Assembly (NCBI GenBank): GCA_963784175.1
Contig: CAWAQJ010000018.1
Span: 1-64,000 of the forward strand
DNA: 64,000 nucleotides
Source: JAIBJN01 sp963784175
GTDB lineage: Bacteria; Actinomycetota; Thermoleophilia; Gaiellales; Gaiellaceae
Direction: 5' to 3'
In this document: one piece after another, positions 1 to 8,474 of the stretch
Numbering within the stretch: the first letter of the stretch is position 1
How the letters are laid out: each line of letters opens with the position of its first letter
Notes under the pieces: model-generated
The model's database searches: none
The model's input: the letters and a program-made list of their open reading frames with translations, nothing else
What the model was told of the DNA's origin: nothing
Made by a program: the position numbers and the translations under genes

Positions 1-1401
1 GAGAAGGAGAAGGGCATCGAGGACGACACGCTCGTCCGTGCTCTCGAGGACGCTCTCCTCGCCGCGTACAAGAAGACGCCGGGCGCCGCCCGGCACGCAC
101 ACGTCGAGCTCGACCGCGTCAGCGGCGACTTCCGCGTGTGGTCGATCGAGCTGCCCGCCGACGTCGAGGAGCGCCTCCTGGATGAGGCCCGCGAGCGCGC
201 GCTCACCGAGCTCGAGGCCGCCGAGGCCGAGAACGGCGAGCGCTCGCACACGCTGCTCTCGGACGACGACCTCTCGATCGACTGGTCGGACGTGCCCCCG
301 GACCAGGTGAAGCGCACCGACGTCACGCCGGAGAACTTCGGCCGCATCGCCGCGCAGACGGCCAAGCAGGTGATCCTCCAGCGGATCCGCGAGGCCGAGC
401 GCGAGATGATGTACGACGAGTACGTCGACCGCGTCAGCGAGGTCGTGACCGGCATCGTCCAGCAGGCCGGCGACCGCAACAACGTGCTCGTCGACCTCGG
501 CAAGGTCGAGGCGCTCCTGCCGCGCTCGGAGCAGGTCGACGGCGAGCGCTACGAGCAGGGCAGCCGCATCAAGGCCGTCATCACCGAGGTCCGCTCGGGG
601 ACGAAGGGCCCACAGGTCATCCTCTCCCGCCGCGACCCGGAGCTGATCAAGACGCTCTTCGAGCTCGAGGTCCCCGAGATCGCCGACGGCCTCGTCGAGA
701 TCCGCGGCGTGGCCCGCGAGCCCGGCTACCGCTCCAAGATCGCCGTCGAGTCCCACGTCCAGGGCGTCGACCCGGTCGGCGCCTGCGTCGGCCCGCGAGG
801 GTCGCGCGTGCGCATGGTCGTGTCGGAGCTCCGCGGCGAGAAGATCGACATCATCCCGTGGAACCCGGAGCCCGCGAGGTTCGTCGCGAAGGCGCTCTCG
901 CCGGCCCGCGTCCGCGAGGTGCTCGTGGACGACGAGACCATGGAGGCGACGGTCGTCGTCCCCGACGACCAGCTCTCGCTCGCCATCGGCAAGGAGGGCC
1001 TCAACGCCCGCCTCGCCGCCCGGCTGACGGGCTGGAAGATCGACATCGTGTCCGAGTCCGAGTTCGCCCGCACCGAGGCCGAGGCGGCCTTCGGCGGAGG
1101 CGTCGACGAGGAGTTCTCGGGCCGCTGCGCCGCAGTGCTCTCCAACGGCAAGCGCTGCCCGAACACCTCGGTGCCCGGCTCGCGCTACTGCGGGATCCCC
1201 GCCCACCGCGAGCTCGCAGCCCGCGAGGAGGCCGGGGAGGAGCTCGACCCCTCCGAGGCCGTGCCGATCGGCGGCATGCCCGAGGAGACGCCCGAGGCCG
1301 AGGCCGACGGCGAGGTCCCGGCCGACGGCGACGACACCGCGGAGCCCCAGGACGAGGCGGCCAAGGCCGCGCCCGAGGAGGAAGAGCAGCCTGCGTCGTG
1401 A
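1..1401 (+). CDS. nusA: Transcription termination/antitermination factor NusA (5' partial)
   Basis: The frame is open from base 1, so the first residues lie outside the window; 466 residues are visible. NusA binds RNA polymerase and nascent RNA and controls pausing, termination and rRNA antitermination. In order the sequence shows an N-terminal RNAP-binding domain (about residues 1-140), an S1 domain (about 145-215), KH1 with a GPRG loop near residue 265 and KH2 with an IGKEG loop near residue 329. After KH2 comes a tail not typical of NusA: cysteines at about 376, 386 and 397 and a histidine at about 402 (C-x9-C-x10-C-x4-H), then an acidic Ala/Glu-rich end. The stop overlaps the rnpM start (GTGA). 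It heads the classic nusA-infB operon. Confidence 0.97.
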   Translation, partial: EKEKGIEDDTLVRALEDALLAAYKKTPGAARHAHVELDRVSGDFRVWSIELPADVEERLLDEARERALTELEAAEAENGERSHTLLSDDDLSIDWSDVPPDQVKRTDVTPENFGRIAAQTAKQVILQRIREAEREMMYDEYVDRVSEVVTGIVQQAGDRNNVLVDLGKVEALLPRSEQVDGERYEQGSRIKAVITEVRSGTKGPQVILSRRDPELIKTLFELEVPEIADGLVEIRGVAREPGYRSKIAVESHVQGVDPVGACVGPRGSRVRMVVSELRGEKIDIIPWNPEPARFVAKALSPARVREVLVDDETMEATVVVPDDQLSLAIGKEGLNARLAARLTGWKIDIVSESEFARTEAEAAFGGGVDEEFSGRCAAVLSNGKRCPNTSVPGSRYCGIPAHRELAAREEAGEELDPSEAVPIGGMPEETPEAEADGEVPADGDDTAEPQDEAAKAAPEEEEQPAS

Positions 1402-1646
1402 GCGAGCCCATCAGGACGTGCGTCGGGTGCGGTCGCAAGGCGCCGCAGTCCGAGCTCGTGCGCTTCGCGGCGCCGGAGGGAGTGCTCGAGGCGGACGCGG
1501 GTCGGAGGCTCCCCGGCAGGGGCGTCTACACCTGTCCCCGTCCGTCGTGCTTCGAGAAGGCGGCGGCGCACCGGGCGTTCGCCCGCACGCTGCGACGAAC
1601 CGTCACCATCCCTTCGGGATTGAAAGCGTCTATACAGGAGGACTAG
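1398..1646 (+). CDS. rnpM: YlxR/RnpM family RNA-binding protein
   Basis: An 82-residue protein of the YlxR family, which in Bacillus binds RNase P RNA and modulates its activity (RnpM). Family signatures are visible: an N-terminal RTCVGCGRK motif, the GRGVYTCP stretch with a second pair of cysteines, and a basic C-terminal helix. The GTG start overlaps the nusA stop by four bases, so the two are probably translationally coupled. Its position between nusA and infB is the conserved one. The infB Shine-Dalgarno sequence (AGGAGGA near 1636) lies inside the last codons. Confidence 0.93.
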   Translation: MSEPIRTCVGCGRKAPQSELVRFAAPEGVLEADAGRRLPGRGVYTCPRPSCFEKAAAHRAFARTLRRTVTIPSGLKASIQED

Positions 1647-1655
1647 GCTCGCGCC

Positions 1656-3647
1656 GTGGCTGATCGCCAGAGACCATTGAGACCGCGGGGCGGCGCGCCG
1701 GGAGGCCGCCGCAAGCGCCGCGTGGTCATCGACACGCAGGCCGCCCGCCCGCGCCCCGACCGCCCGCAGCGCGACGGCGTCAAGCAGCCGCCGCGCGAGC
1801 CGCAGCCGGCGCCGACGCCGCCGACCGGGCCCGTCAAGGTCAACTCGGGCGCGACGGTCAAGGAGCTGTCCGCCGCGCTCGGCGTGTCCGTCCCCGAGAT
1901 CATCAAGATCATGATGGGCGTCGGCGAGATGGTCACCATCACGCAGACGCTCTCGGACGACGCCATCGAGCTGATCGCGACGGAGTCCAAGAAGGAAGTC
2001 GAGATCAAGCACGCCGACGAGGAGGAGCTCGAGCCGGAGACCTACGAGGACGACCCCGACGACCTCACGGCACGTCCGACGGTCGTCACGATCATGGGTC
2101 ACGTCGACCACGGCAAGACGACGCTGCTCGACGCCATCCGGGAAAGCGCCGTCGTGGAGACGGAGGCCGGCGGCATCACGCAGCACATCGGCGCCTACCA
2201 GGTCGACCACAACGGCCGGCGCGTGACGTTCCTCGACACGCCGGGCCACGAGGCGTTCACCGCGCTCCGCGCCCGCGGCGCCAAGGTGACTGACATCGCC
2301 GTGCTCGTGGTCGCGGCCGACGACAGCGTCATGCCGCAGACGGTCGAGTCGATCAACCACGCCCGCGCCGCCGAGGTGCCGATCGTCGTCGCCGTGAACA
2401 AGATCGACAAGCCGGAGGCGAACCCGCAGCGCGTGCGCCAGGATCTCACCACGCACGGGCTCCAGCCGGAGGAGTGGGGAGGCACGACGCAGTTCGCGGA
2501 CGTGTCGGCGAAGACCCGGGAGGGGCTCGACGACCTCGTCGAGCGCATCCTGCTCGTCTCCGACGCCGAGCTGGAGCTGCAGGCGAACGCCAAGGCGGAG
2601 GCCTCCGGGCCGATCATCGAGAGCCGCCTCGACGTCGGCCGCGGCCCGGTCGCGACGATGCTCGTGATGCGCGGCACGCTCAGGGTCGGCGACGCCATCG
2701 TCGCCGGCGACGCCTGGGGCAAGGTGCGCGCGCTCCTCGACTTCCGGGGCGAGAAGGTCAAGGAGGCCGGCCCCGGCACGCCGGTCGAGATCCTCGGCTT
2801 CGACAAGCCACCGGCAGCCGGAGAGCACGGCCACGTGGTCGAGAACGACCGCCAGGCGCGCCATCTCGCGCAGTTGCGCGGCCAGCGCGTTCGGGCCGAG
2901 CAGCTTGCCCGCGGGTCCAAGAAGGGCGTCTCCCTCGACGACCTCTTCACGCAGATGGAAGAGGGCGCGATCCGCGAGCTCAACATCATCGTGAAGGCGG
3001 ACGTCCAGGGCTCGATCGAAGCCGTCGTCGGCGAGCTCTCGAAGATCGACCACCCCGAGGTGGGCGTCAACGTCATCCACACCGGCATCGGCGCGATCAC
3101 CGAGGGCGACATCATGCTCGCCTCGGCCTCGAACGCAGTCGTGATCGGCTTCAACGTCCGCCCGAACGCCGAGGCGCGCTCACTGGCCGAGCGCGAGGGC
3201 GTCGACCTGCGGACGTACCGGGTCATCTACCAGCTCACGGACGACATCCGTCAGGCGCTCGTCGGGATGCTCGCGCCCGAGACGCGCGAGGACATCCTCG
3301 GCGAGGCCGAGGTGCGCGCAATCTTCCGCGCTTCGCGCCTGGGCGTGATCGCCGGCTGCTACGTCACGAGCGGCGTCATCCGGCGCAACGCGCAGGTGCG
3401 CGTCATCCGCGAGGGCACCGTGATCTACGAGACGACGATCGCGAGCCTGAAGCGGTTCAAGGACGATGTCCGCGAGGTCCAGGAGAGCTTCGAGTGCGGC
3501 ATCCTCCTGGAGAACTTCAACGACGTGAAGGAAGGCGACGTCCTCGAGGCCTTCGAGACGCGCGAGATCGAGCGCACGGACCTCTCGGTGGCCGGGAACG
3601 GCGGCGCGCCGGCCGACACGGAGCCAGAGCCCGACGACGCCGAGTAG
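1656..3647 (+). CDS. infB: Translation initiation factor IF-2
   Basis: A 663-residue GTPase that places initiator fMet-tRNA on the 30S subunit and promotes subunit joining. The N-terminus is short and basic/proline-rich, followed by an IF2N domain (about residues 63-115). The G domain shows G1 GHVDHGKT near 148, G3 DTPGH near 194, G4 NKIDKP near 248 and a G5-like SAKT. Domains II, III and the fMet-tRNA-binding domain follow. The start is GTG, about 13 bases after an AGGAGGA sequence in rnpM. The length is that of the short IF-2 class; actinomycete IF-2 often has a much longer N-terminus. Confidence 0.97.
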   Translation: MADRQRPLRPRGGAPGGRRKRRVVIDTQAARPRPDRPQRDGVKQPPREPQPAPTPPTGPVKVNSGATVKELSAALGVSVPEIIKIMMGVGEMVTITQTLSDDAIELIATESKKEVEIKHADEEELEPETYEDDPDDLTARPTVVTIMGHVDHGKTTLLDAIRESAVVETEAGGITQHIGAYQVDHNGRRVTFLDTPGHEAFTALRARGAKVTDIAVLVVAADDSVMPQTVESINHARAAEVPIVVAVNKIDKPEANPQRVRQDLTTHGLQPEEWGGTTQFADVSAKTREGLDDLVERILLVSDAELELQANAKAEASGPIIESRLDVGRGPVATMLVMRGTLRVGDAIVAGDAWGKVRALLDFRGEKVKEAGPGTPVEILGFDKPPAAGEHGHVVENDRQARHLAQLRGQRVRAEQLARGSKKGVSLDDLFTQMEEGAIRELNIIVKADVQGSIEAVVGELSKIDHPEVGVNVIHTGIGAITEGDIMLASASNAVVIGFNVRPNAEARSLAEREGVDLRTYRVIYQLTDDIRQALVGMLAPETREDILGEAEVRAIFRASRLGVIAGCYVTSGVIRRNAQVRVIREGTVIYETTIASLKRFKDDVREVQESFECGILLENFNDVKEGDVLEAFETREIERTDLSVAGNGGAPADTEPEPDDAE

Positions 3648-3655
3648 CCGCCCGC

Positions 3656-3955
3656 ATGGGCACCGGCTACGTCGGCATCCTCTCCGCCGAGCTTCACTTC
3701 CCCGACAACCACTCGCTCAAGGGGAAGCGCAAGGAGCTCCTGTCCGTCAAGGCGCAGCTCCAGCGGCGGTTCGGCGCGTCCGTGGCCGAGGTCGACCACC
3801 ACGACGTATGGCAGCGATCGCGGCTGACCCTCTCCTGCGTCGCGCGCGAGCACGCGGAGCTGCTGGGGCTCCTCGACGGCGCCGAGCGGTTCCTCGCCTC
3901 GCAGGCGTTCGAGCTCACCCGGGTCGAGCGGGAGGTGGTCACGCTTGACGACTGA
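3656..3955 (+). CDS. ylxP: YlxP/DUF503 family protein
   Basis: A 99-residue member of the DUF503 (YlxP) family, found almost always between infB and rbfA. Its role is not firmly established; a link to ribosome assembly is inferred from this position. Visible family features are the N-terminal beta strand with a GILSAELHFP-type start, the SLKGKR motif after it, and the central AEVDHHDVWQR stretch. The ATG lies nine bases after the infB stop. The 3' end overlaps rbfA by eleven bases, which suggests translational coupling. Confidence 0.9.
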   Translation: MGTGYVGILSAELHFPDNHSLKGKRKELLSVKAQLQRRFGASVAEVDHHDVWQRSRLTLSCVAREHAELLGLLDGAERFLASQAFELTRVEREVVTLDD

Positions 3956-4301
3956 CCGCATGCGCCGCGTCAACGAGTCCGTCCGCCAGGTGCTGTCGGA
4001 GTCGCTCGGCGACCTCAAGGATCCCCGCATCGGCTTCGTCACGATCACCGGCGTGGAAACGAGCCCCGACCTCCGTCACGCCAAGGTCTTCGTCAGCGTC
4101 CTCGGCTCCGTCAAGAAGCGCGACGCGACCATCTCCGGCCTCAACTCCTCGCACGGCGTCCTCCAGGCCACCCTCGCGAAGGAACTACGGATGAAGAGAA
4201 CCCCTCAGCTGACCTTCGAGTACGATCCGACCGTGGAGCGGGGAGTGCGGCTCTCCGCGCTCATCGATGAGCTCAACCCAGAGGACAACGCAGACGGCTG
4301 A
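3945..4301 (+). CDS. rbfA: 30S ribosome-binding factor RbfA
   Basis: RbfA (118 residues) is a KH-fold protein that binds immature 30S subunits and helps 16S rRNA 5'-end maturation. Typical motifs are visible: RVNESVRQVLSESL near the N-terminus, KDPRIGFVTIT, and the SPDLRHAKVFVSV strand-helix. The TTG start at 3945 overlaps ylxP; an in-frame ATG at 3960 (MRRVNES) is an equally good candidate and fits most homologues. The 3' end overlaps the next gene if that gene starts at its first ATG. Confidence 0.93.
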   Translation: MTTDRMRRVNESVRQVLSESLGDLKDPRIGFVTITGVETSPDLRHAKVFVSVLGSVKKRDATISGLNSSHGVLQATLAKELRMKRTPQLTFEYDPTVERGVRLSALIDELNPEDNADG

Positions 4302-5292
4302 CTTGGCCGCGGTCGTAGATGCGATTCGATCGCACGACCGCTTCATCGTCACCACCCATGAAAACCCGGACGGAGACGCCCTCGGCTCCATCCTGGCCAT
4401 GAAGCTTGCCCTGGACGCGCTGGGGAAGGACGGGATCATGTACCTGTCCGGCAGCGTCCCGCTCCCGCACGAGTACGGCTTCATGCCGCTCGAAAGCCTC
4501 ACGCGGACCCTGCCCGACGACGCGGCCGAGCGGGTCGTCCTCGCGCTCGACTGCGCGAACGAGCGCCGGCTCGGGCCCGACCCGACGTTGCTCCAGCAGG
4601 CGCCGCTCGTCGTCAACATCGACCACCACCACGACAACAACCGCTTCGGGCACGTCAATTTCGTGGTCTCCGACGCGTCCTCGACGGGCGAGATCCTCCG
4701 CGACCTCCTCTCCGAGCTCGGGGTCGAGCTGACGCCCGAGATCGCGGAGGCGCTCTACATCGCGCTCGTCACGGACACGGGCCGCTTCCAGTACGCGAAC
4801 ACGACGCCGAGGGCGCTCCGGCTCGCCGCGGAGCTGGTGGAGGCCGGCGCGAACGTCCACCGCGTCTTCCAGGACGTCTACGAGAACGTCGCGTTCGCCA
4901 AGATCAAGCTCCTCGCCCGCGCGCTCGCCAAGGCGCGGGTGATCGAGGGGGGACGCGTGATCGTCTCCGACCTCGAGCGCACCGACTTCGACGCGGCAGG
5001 GGCGGAGGAGCCCTTCGCCGAGGGGATCATCGACTTCCTGCGCGCCGTCGAGGGCACCGAGCTCGTCGCGCTCATCCGCGAGCCGCCCACGCAGAACGGC
5101 CCGACCAGGCGCGTCAGCCTGCGCACGCGTGCCGAGGGCATCGACGTCTCCGCGATCGCCCGCAAGAGCGGCGGCGGCGGCCACCGCCAGGCCGCCGGCT
5201 TCTCGAGCGAGGCCTCGACGGACGAGATCGTGGACTTCATCCGCCGCGAGTTCCTCGCCCAGGCCCCGGGCGACTCCCAGCCGGCCTCCTAG
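4267..5292 (+). CDS. nrnA: DHH-family oligoribonuclease / PAP phosphatase (NrnA-like)
   Basis: A 341-residue DHH/DHHA1 phosphoesterase. NrnA-type enzymes degrade 2-5 nt RNA fragments and dephosphorylate 3'-phosphoadenosine 5'-phosphate. The N-terminal DHH domain shows THENPDGDALGS (metal ligands), the second motif DCAN and the third IDHHHDN. The C-terminal DHHA1 domain ends with the substrate-binding GGGGHRQAAGF. The first ATG (4267) gives a 35-base overlap with rbfA. A TTG at 4303, directly after the rbfA stop, is an alternative start that removes twelve poorly conserved residues. Its place between rbfA and truB is standard in actinobacteria and Firmicutes. Confidence 0.92.
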   Translation: MSSTQRTTQTADLAAVVDAIRSHDRFIVTTHENPDGDALGSILAMKLALDALGKDGIMYLSGSVPLPHEYGFMPLESLTRTLPDDAAERVVLALDCANERRLGPDPTLLQQAPLVVNIDHHHDNNRFGHVNFVVSDASSTGEILRDLLSELGVELTPEIAEALYIALVTDTGRFQYANTTPRALRLAAELVEAGANVHRVFQDVYENVAFAKIKLLARALAKARVIEGGRVIVSDLERTDFDAAGAEEPFAEGIIDFLRAVEGTELVALIREPPTQNGPTRRVSLRTRAEGIDVSAIARKSGGGGHRQAAGFSSEASTDEIVDFIRREFLAQAPGDSQPAS

Positions 5293-5334
5293 CCTCACCG
5301 GCCACCCGCGCGCGGATGCCTAGACTGCTTCGCC

Positions 5335-6132
5335 GTGGCCGGATCCTCGACATCGGGGCTCGTGCTCGTCGACAAGCCTGCCGGGCCCTCCTCGTTCGCG
5401 GTCGTCGACCAGCTCCGCCGGGGCTTCGGGACGAAGGCGGGTCACGCCGGAACGCTCGACCCACTGGCTACGGGGCTACTCCTTGTGCTGCTCGGACGCG
5501 GAACGCGGCTCGCCCGCTACCTCGTGGGGCTCGACAAGCGCTACGTGACCGAGGTGCGGCTCGGGCTGCGCACGTCGACGGGCGACGGGGAAGGGGAGGT
5601 GATCGAGGAGACAGCGGTTGCCACCGAGCGGGACATGCTGGCGCTCCAGGGCGAGGTCGAGCTGGCCGTGCCGGCGGCGAGCGCAGTCAAGATCGAGGGC
5701 GAGCGCGCGTACAAGCTCCACCGTCGCGGCGTCGCCGTCGAGATGCCCATGCGCCGCTCCGAGATCCACGACCTGCGCATCCACCGCTATGCGCCACCGC
5801 TGGTCGAGCTCGAGCTCCACGTCTCCAGCGGGACGTACGTGAGGGCGATCGCCGACGCGCTCGGCGGGCACTGCCGCTGGCTCCGACGCACGGCCGTCGG
5901 GCCTTTCCGAGTCGAGGACGCAGACGACACACGCGTCCTCCCGCTGCTCGCCGCGATGGTCCACCTCCCCGAGCGACAGCTCGACGAGGTTGAGGCAGGG
6001 CTCGTGCGCACCGGCCGCCCCGTCGAAGGGGCGGGGGAGGGCCCGGTCGCGCTCTGGACGGGCGACGGCGAGCTCGTGGGCGTCGGCATCGGAGATGGAG
6101 GGACGATCAGGCCGGAAACGGTCGTCGCATGA
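5335..6132 (+). CDS. truB: tRNA pseudouridine(55) synthase TruB
   Basis: A 265-residue TruB that makes pseudouridine 55 in the T-loop of tRNAs. The catalytic aspartate sits in GHAGTLDPLATG (about Asp42), and the N-terminal LVLVDKPAGPSSF motif is intact. The RYVTEVRLGLRTSTGD and SSGTYVRAIADALG family blocks follow, with a short PUA-like C-terminal region. The start is GTG. The stop overlaps the ATG of the following transporter gene (ATGA), so the pair is probably coupled. Confidence 0.95.
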   Translation: MAGSSTSGLVLVDKPAGPSSFAVVDQLRRGFGTKAGHAGTLDPLATGLLLVLLGRGTRLARYLVGLDKRYVTEVRLGLRTSTGDGEGEVIEETAVATERDMLALQGEVELAVPAASAVKIEGERAYKLHRRGVAVEMPMRRSEIHDLRIHRYAPPLVELELHVSSGTYVRAIADALGGHCRWLRRTAVGPFRVEDADDTRVLPLLAAMVHLPERQLDEVEAGLVRTGRPVEGAGEGPVALWTGDGELVGVGIGDGGTIRPETVVA

Positions 6133-7361
6133 GGCTCCTCCGGGGGCATGACTTCCGCAACCTCTGGGTCGGACAGTCGATCTCGCTCCTCGGCGACCAG
6201 ATCAGCTACATCGCCCTCCCGCTTGTCGCGGTGCTCGTCCTCGATGCCGGCCCCGCCGAGATGGGCTACCTCGGCGCCGCAGCCCTGATGCCGCACCTCC
6301 TGCTCTCGCTGCCGGCCGGCGCGTGGCTCGACCGGGTCGCACGGCGGCGGCGGATCCTGATCGCCTGCGACCTCGCGCGGGCGGCCGTCCTGGCCACAGT
6401 GCCGATCGCCTACGCCTTCGACGCCCTCACGCTCGGCCAGCTCTACTCGGTCGCGTTCCTGGCAGGGTGCTTCGCCGTCTTCTTCGACGTCTCCTACCCG
6501 ACCGTCTTCGTCGCGGTCACGCCCCGCGAGCAGTTCCTCGAGGGGAGCTCGCTCATGAACGGAAGCCGCTCCTTCTCGTACATCGCGGGCCCGAGCCTCG
6601 GTGGACTCCTCGTCCAGGCCTTCAGCGCGCCGTTCACGATCCTGGCGGACGCCGTCTCCTACCTCTTCTCGGCGCTCTTCCTCGGGCGTGTCCGGGCCGC
6701 CGAGGCGCCGGTCGAAGACGTCGAGGGCAGCGTCCGTAGCCGCGTCGCCGAGGGCATCCGCTTCATCGCGGGCAACGAGATCTTCCGGCCGGCATTCCTC
6801 GCGACGGCGACGCTCAACTTCTTCAACTACGCCTTCAGCGCGCTCTTCGTCCTCTACGCGACCAGGACGCTGGACATCGAGGCGGGCACGCTCGGGCTCA
6901 TTCTGGGCGCAGGCGCGGTCGGCGGTCTCCTGGGCGCGACGTTTGCCGCACGTCTGGGGCGCAGGATCGGCGTCGGGAGGGCTTTCCTGCTGGGCTGCAT
7001 CCTCTTTCCGGCACCATTGGTCCTCATCCCGCTCGCGGAGGGGCCGCGCTCGGTCATCATCGGGATGCTCTTCGCCGCGGAGTTCCTCTCCGGGATGGGC
7101 GTCATGATCCTCGACATCAACGGCGGCTCGATCATCTACGCGCTCACGCCCGACAGGATCCGCTCGCGCTCCCAGGGTGCGTTCAACTTCGTCAACTGGG
7201 GCATCCGGCCGATCGGAGCGCTCGTCGGGGGCGCCCTCGGCGCCTGGATCGGCGTGAGGACAACACTCTGGATCTCCAGCATCGGCGCGATCGCCGGCGT
7301 TCTGTGGCTATTGCCCTCACCCGTGCCGGCGCTGCGCGAGTTGCCGGAGGAGGCCGTATGA
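6129..7361 (+). CDS. MFS transporter (MFS_3/EntS-like)
   Basis: A 410-residue major facilitator superfamily protein with about twelve hydrophobic segments. The first loop carries the MFS signature region GAWLDRVARRRR, and the N-terminal RNLWVGQSISLLGDQIS block is typical of the MFS_3 exporter subgroup. The substrate cannot be read from the sequence. The gene is joined by four-base ATGA overlaps to truB upstream and ribF downstream, so it is inserted in a pair that is usually adjacent. Co-translation with ribF could hint at a flavin-related role, but most MFS_3 members are drug or siderophore exporters. Confidence 0.88.
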   Translation: MRLLRGHDFRNLWVGQSISLLGDQISYIALPLVAVLVLDAGPAEMGYLGAAALMPHLLLSLPAGAWLDRVARRRRILIACDLARAAVLATVPIAYAFDALTLGQLYSVAFLAGCFAVFFDVSYPTVFVAVTPREQFLEGSSLMNGSRSFSYIAGPSLGGLLVQAFSAPFTILADAVSYLFSALFLGRVRAAEAPVEDVEGSVRSRVAEGIRFIAGNEIFRPAFLATATLNFFNYAFSALFVLYATRTLDIEAGTLGLILGAGAVGGLLGATFAARLGRRIGVGRAFLLGCILFPAPLVLIPLAEGPRSVIIGMLFAAEFLSGMGVMILDINGGSIIYALTPDRIRSRSQGAFNFVNWGIRPIGALVGGALGAWIGVRTTLWISSIGAIAGVLWLLPSPVPALRELPEEAV

Positions 7362-8221
7362 CCGTCGCGCGCTCGCCGGCCGAGCTCGAGCCCGCCGAGC
7401 GCGCGGTCGCGATCGGGACCTTCGACGGCGTGCACCGCGGCCACCTGCGGGTGATCGACGCGCTCCGGGAGAGCGGGCTGCGCTCGACGGTTCTCACCTT
7501 CGACCCGCACCCGCGGCTCGTCCTCGGCTACGACGTCCAGCTGCTGACGACCTTCGAACGGCGGCTGGAGCTCCTCCAGGAGGCCGGCCCGGACGAGATC
7601 CTCGTCGTCGAGTTCACCCCGGAGCTCTCACGCCGTGAGCCCGAGGAGTTCGTCGCCGACTACCTGACGGCGATCGGCGCGCGGGCCGTCGTCGCGGGCG
7701 AGGACTTCCGCTTCGGCGCCGGGCGGAGGGGCGACGTCGACCTCCTGCGCCGCTGCGGGCTGGACGTGCGCGCGGTCCCGCTCCTGGAAGGCGTCTCCTC
7801 GAGCCGTATCCGCGAGCTCGTCACAGACGGCGACCTGCGCGGAGCCGCTGAGCTGCTCGGCCGGCCGTTCGAGGTCGAAGGCGTGGTGGTCGCGGGCGAC
7901 CAGCGCGGCGGGACGCTCGGCTTCCCGACCGCGAACCTCGCGCCCGAGGCGCACCTGCTCATCCCGGCCTTCGGGATCTATGTCGGCGAGGCCCTCGGCA
8001 CGCGCGCGGCGGTCTCCATCGGCGTCAACCCGCACTACGGCGGGAACGAGCGCCGAATCGAGGCCTTCCTGCTGGACTTCGAGGGCGACCTCTACGGGGA
8101 GCACTTCCGGCTCGAGCTCTGGGAAAAGCTGCGCGACGAGCGGGCGTTCGAGAGCGAGGAGGAACTCGTGGCTCAGATCGCCGACGACGTCGCGGCCGCG
8201 CGGGCGGCGACACGCCCGTGA
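7358..8221 (+). CDS. ribF: Bifunctional riboflavin kinase / FAD synthetase RibF
   Basis: A 287-residue RibF that phosphorylates riboflavin to FMN and adenylates FMN to FAD. The N-terminal nucleotidyltransferase domain shows GTFDGVHRGH (about residues 20-29) and the SSSRIREL motif near 148. The C-terminal riboflavin kinase domain shows GTLGFPTANL (about 185), the YVGEALGTRAAVSIGVNPHY region and the conserved catalytic-Glu block around IEAFLLDFEGDLYG. The ATG at 7358 overlaps the stop of the MFS gene. No FMN riboswitch is seen, as expected within an operon. Confidence 0.95.
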   Translation: MTVARSPAELEPAERAVAIGTFDGVHRGHLRVIDALRESGLRSTVLTFDPHPRLVLGYDVQLLTTFERRLELLQEAGPDEILVVEFTPELSRREPEEFVADYLTAIGARAVVAGEDFRFGAGRRGDVDLLRRCGLDVRAVPLLEGVSSSRIRELVTDGDLRGAAELLGRPFEVEGVVVAGDQRGGTLGFPTANLAPEAHLLIPAFGIYVGEALGTRAAVSIGVNPHYGGNERRIEAFLLDFEGDLYGEHFRLELWEKLRDERAFESEEELVAQIADDVAAARAATRP

Positions 8222-8264
8222 CATTCGCTGCAAGTTTTCGCCCCTTTCGTGGCTCTCTCTTTGT

Positions 8265-8474
8265 ATGGGCGCCCCTGCGCTATCCGTCCGTTGCCTGGGA
8301 TGCGGGTCCGTCTATCGCGCTCCCGTGGGCGAGGGAACCGGCACGCTGAGCGGCGGCTGCCCGCTCTGCGGCTACGTCGGCTGGGTGCCGATCGAGCAGA
8401 CGATCATGGGAGCGACAGAGCCGACCCGCTCCTCCGCGGATCCGCCGCCGCCCCCGCCCGCGCCACCGCGCTGA
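8265..8474 (+). CDS. Small zinc-ribbon protein
   Basis: A 69-residue protein not assigned to a named family. It shows two CxxC knuckles, CLGCG (about residues 10-14) and CPLCG (about 32-36), with the WVP stretch that often follows in small zinc ribbons, and a Pro-rich tail. It starts 44 bases after ribF. Its last 71 bases overlap, tail to tail on the opposite strand, the end of the gamma-glutamyltransferase gene. The cysteine pattern and coding bias support expression; the function is unknown. Confidence 0.6.
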   Translation: MGAPALSVRCLGCGSVYRAPVGEGTGTLSGGCPLCGYVGWVPIEQTIMGATEPTRSSADPPPPPPAPPR

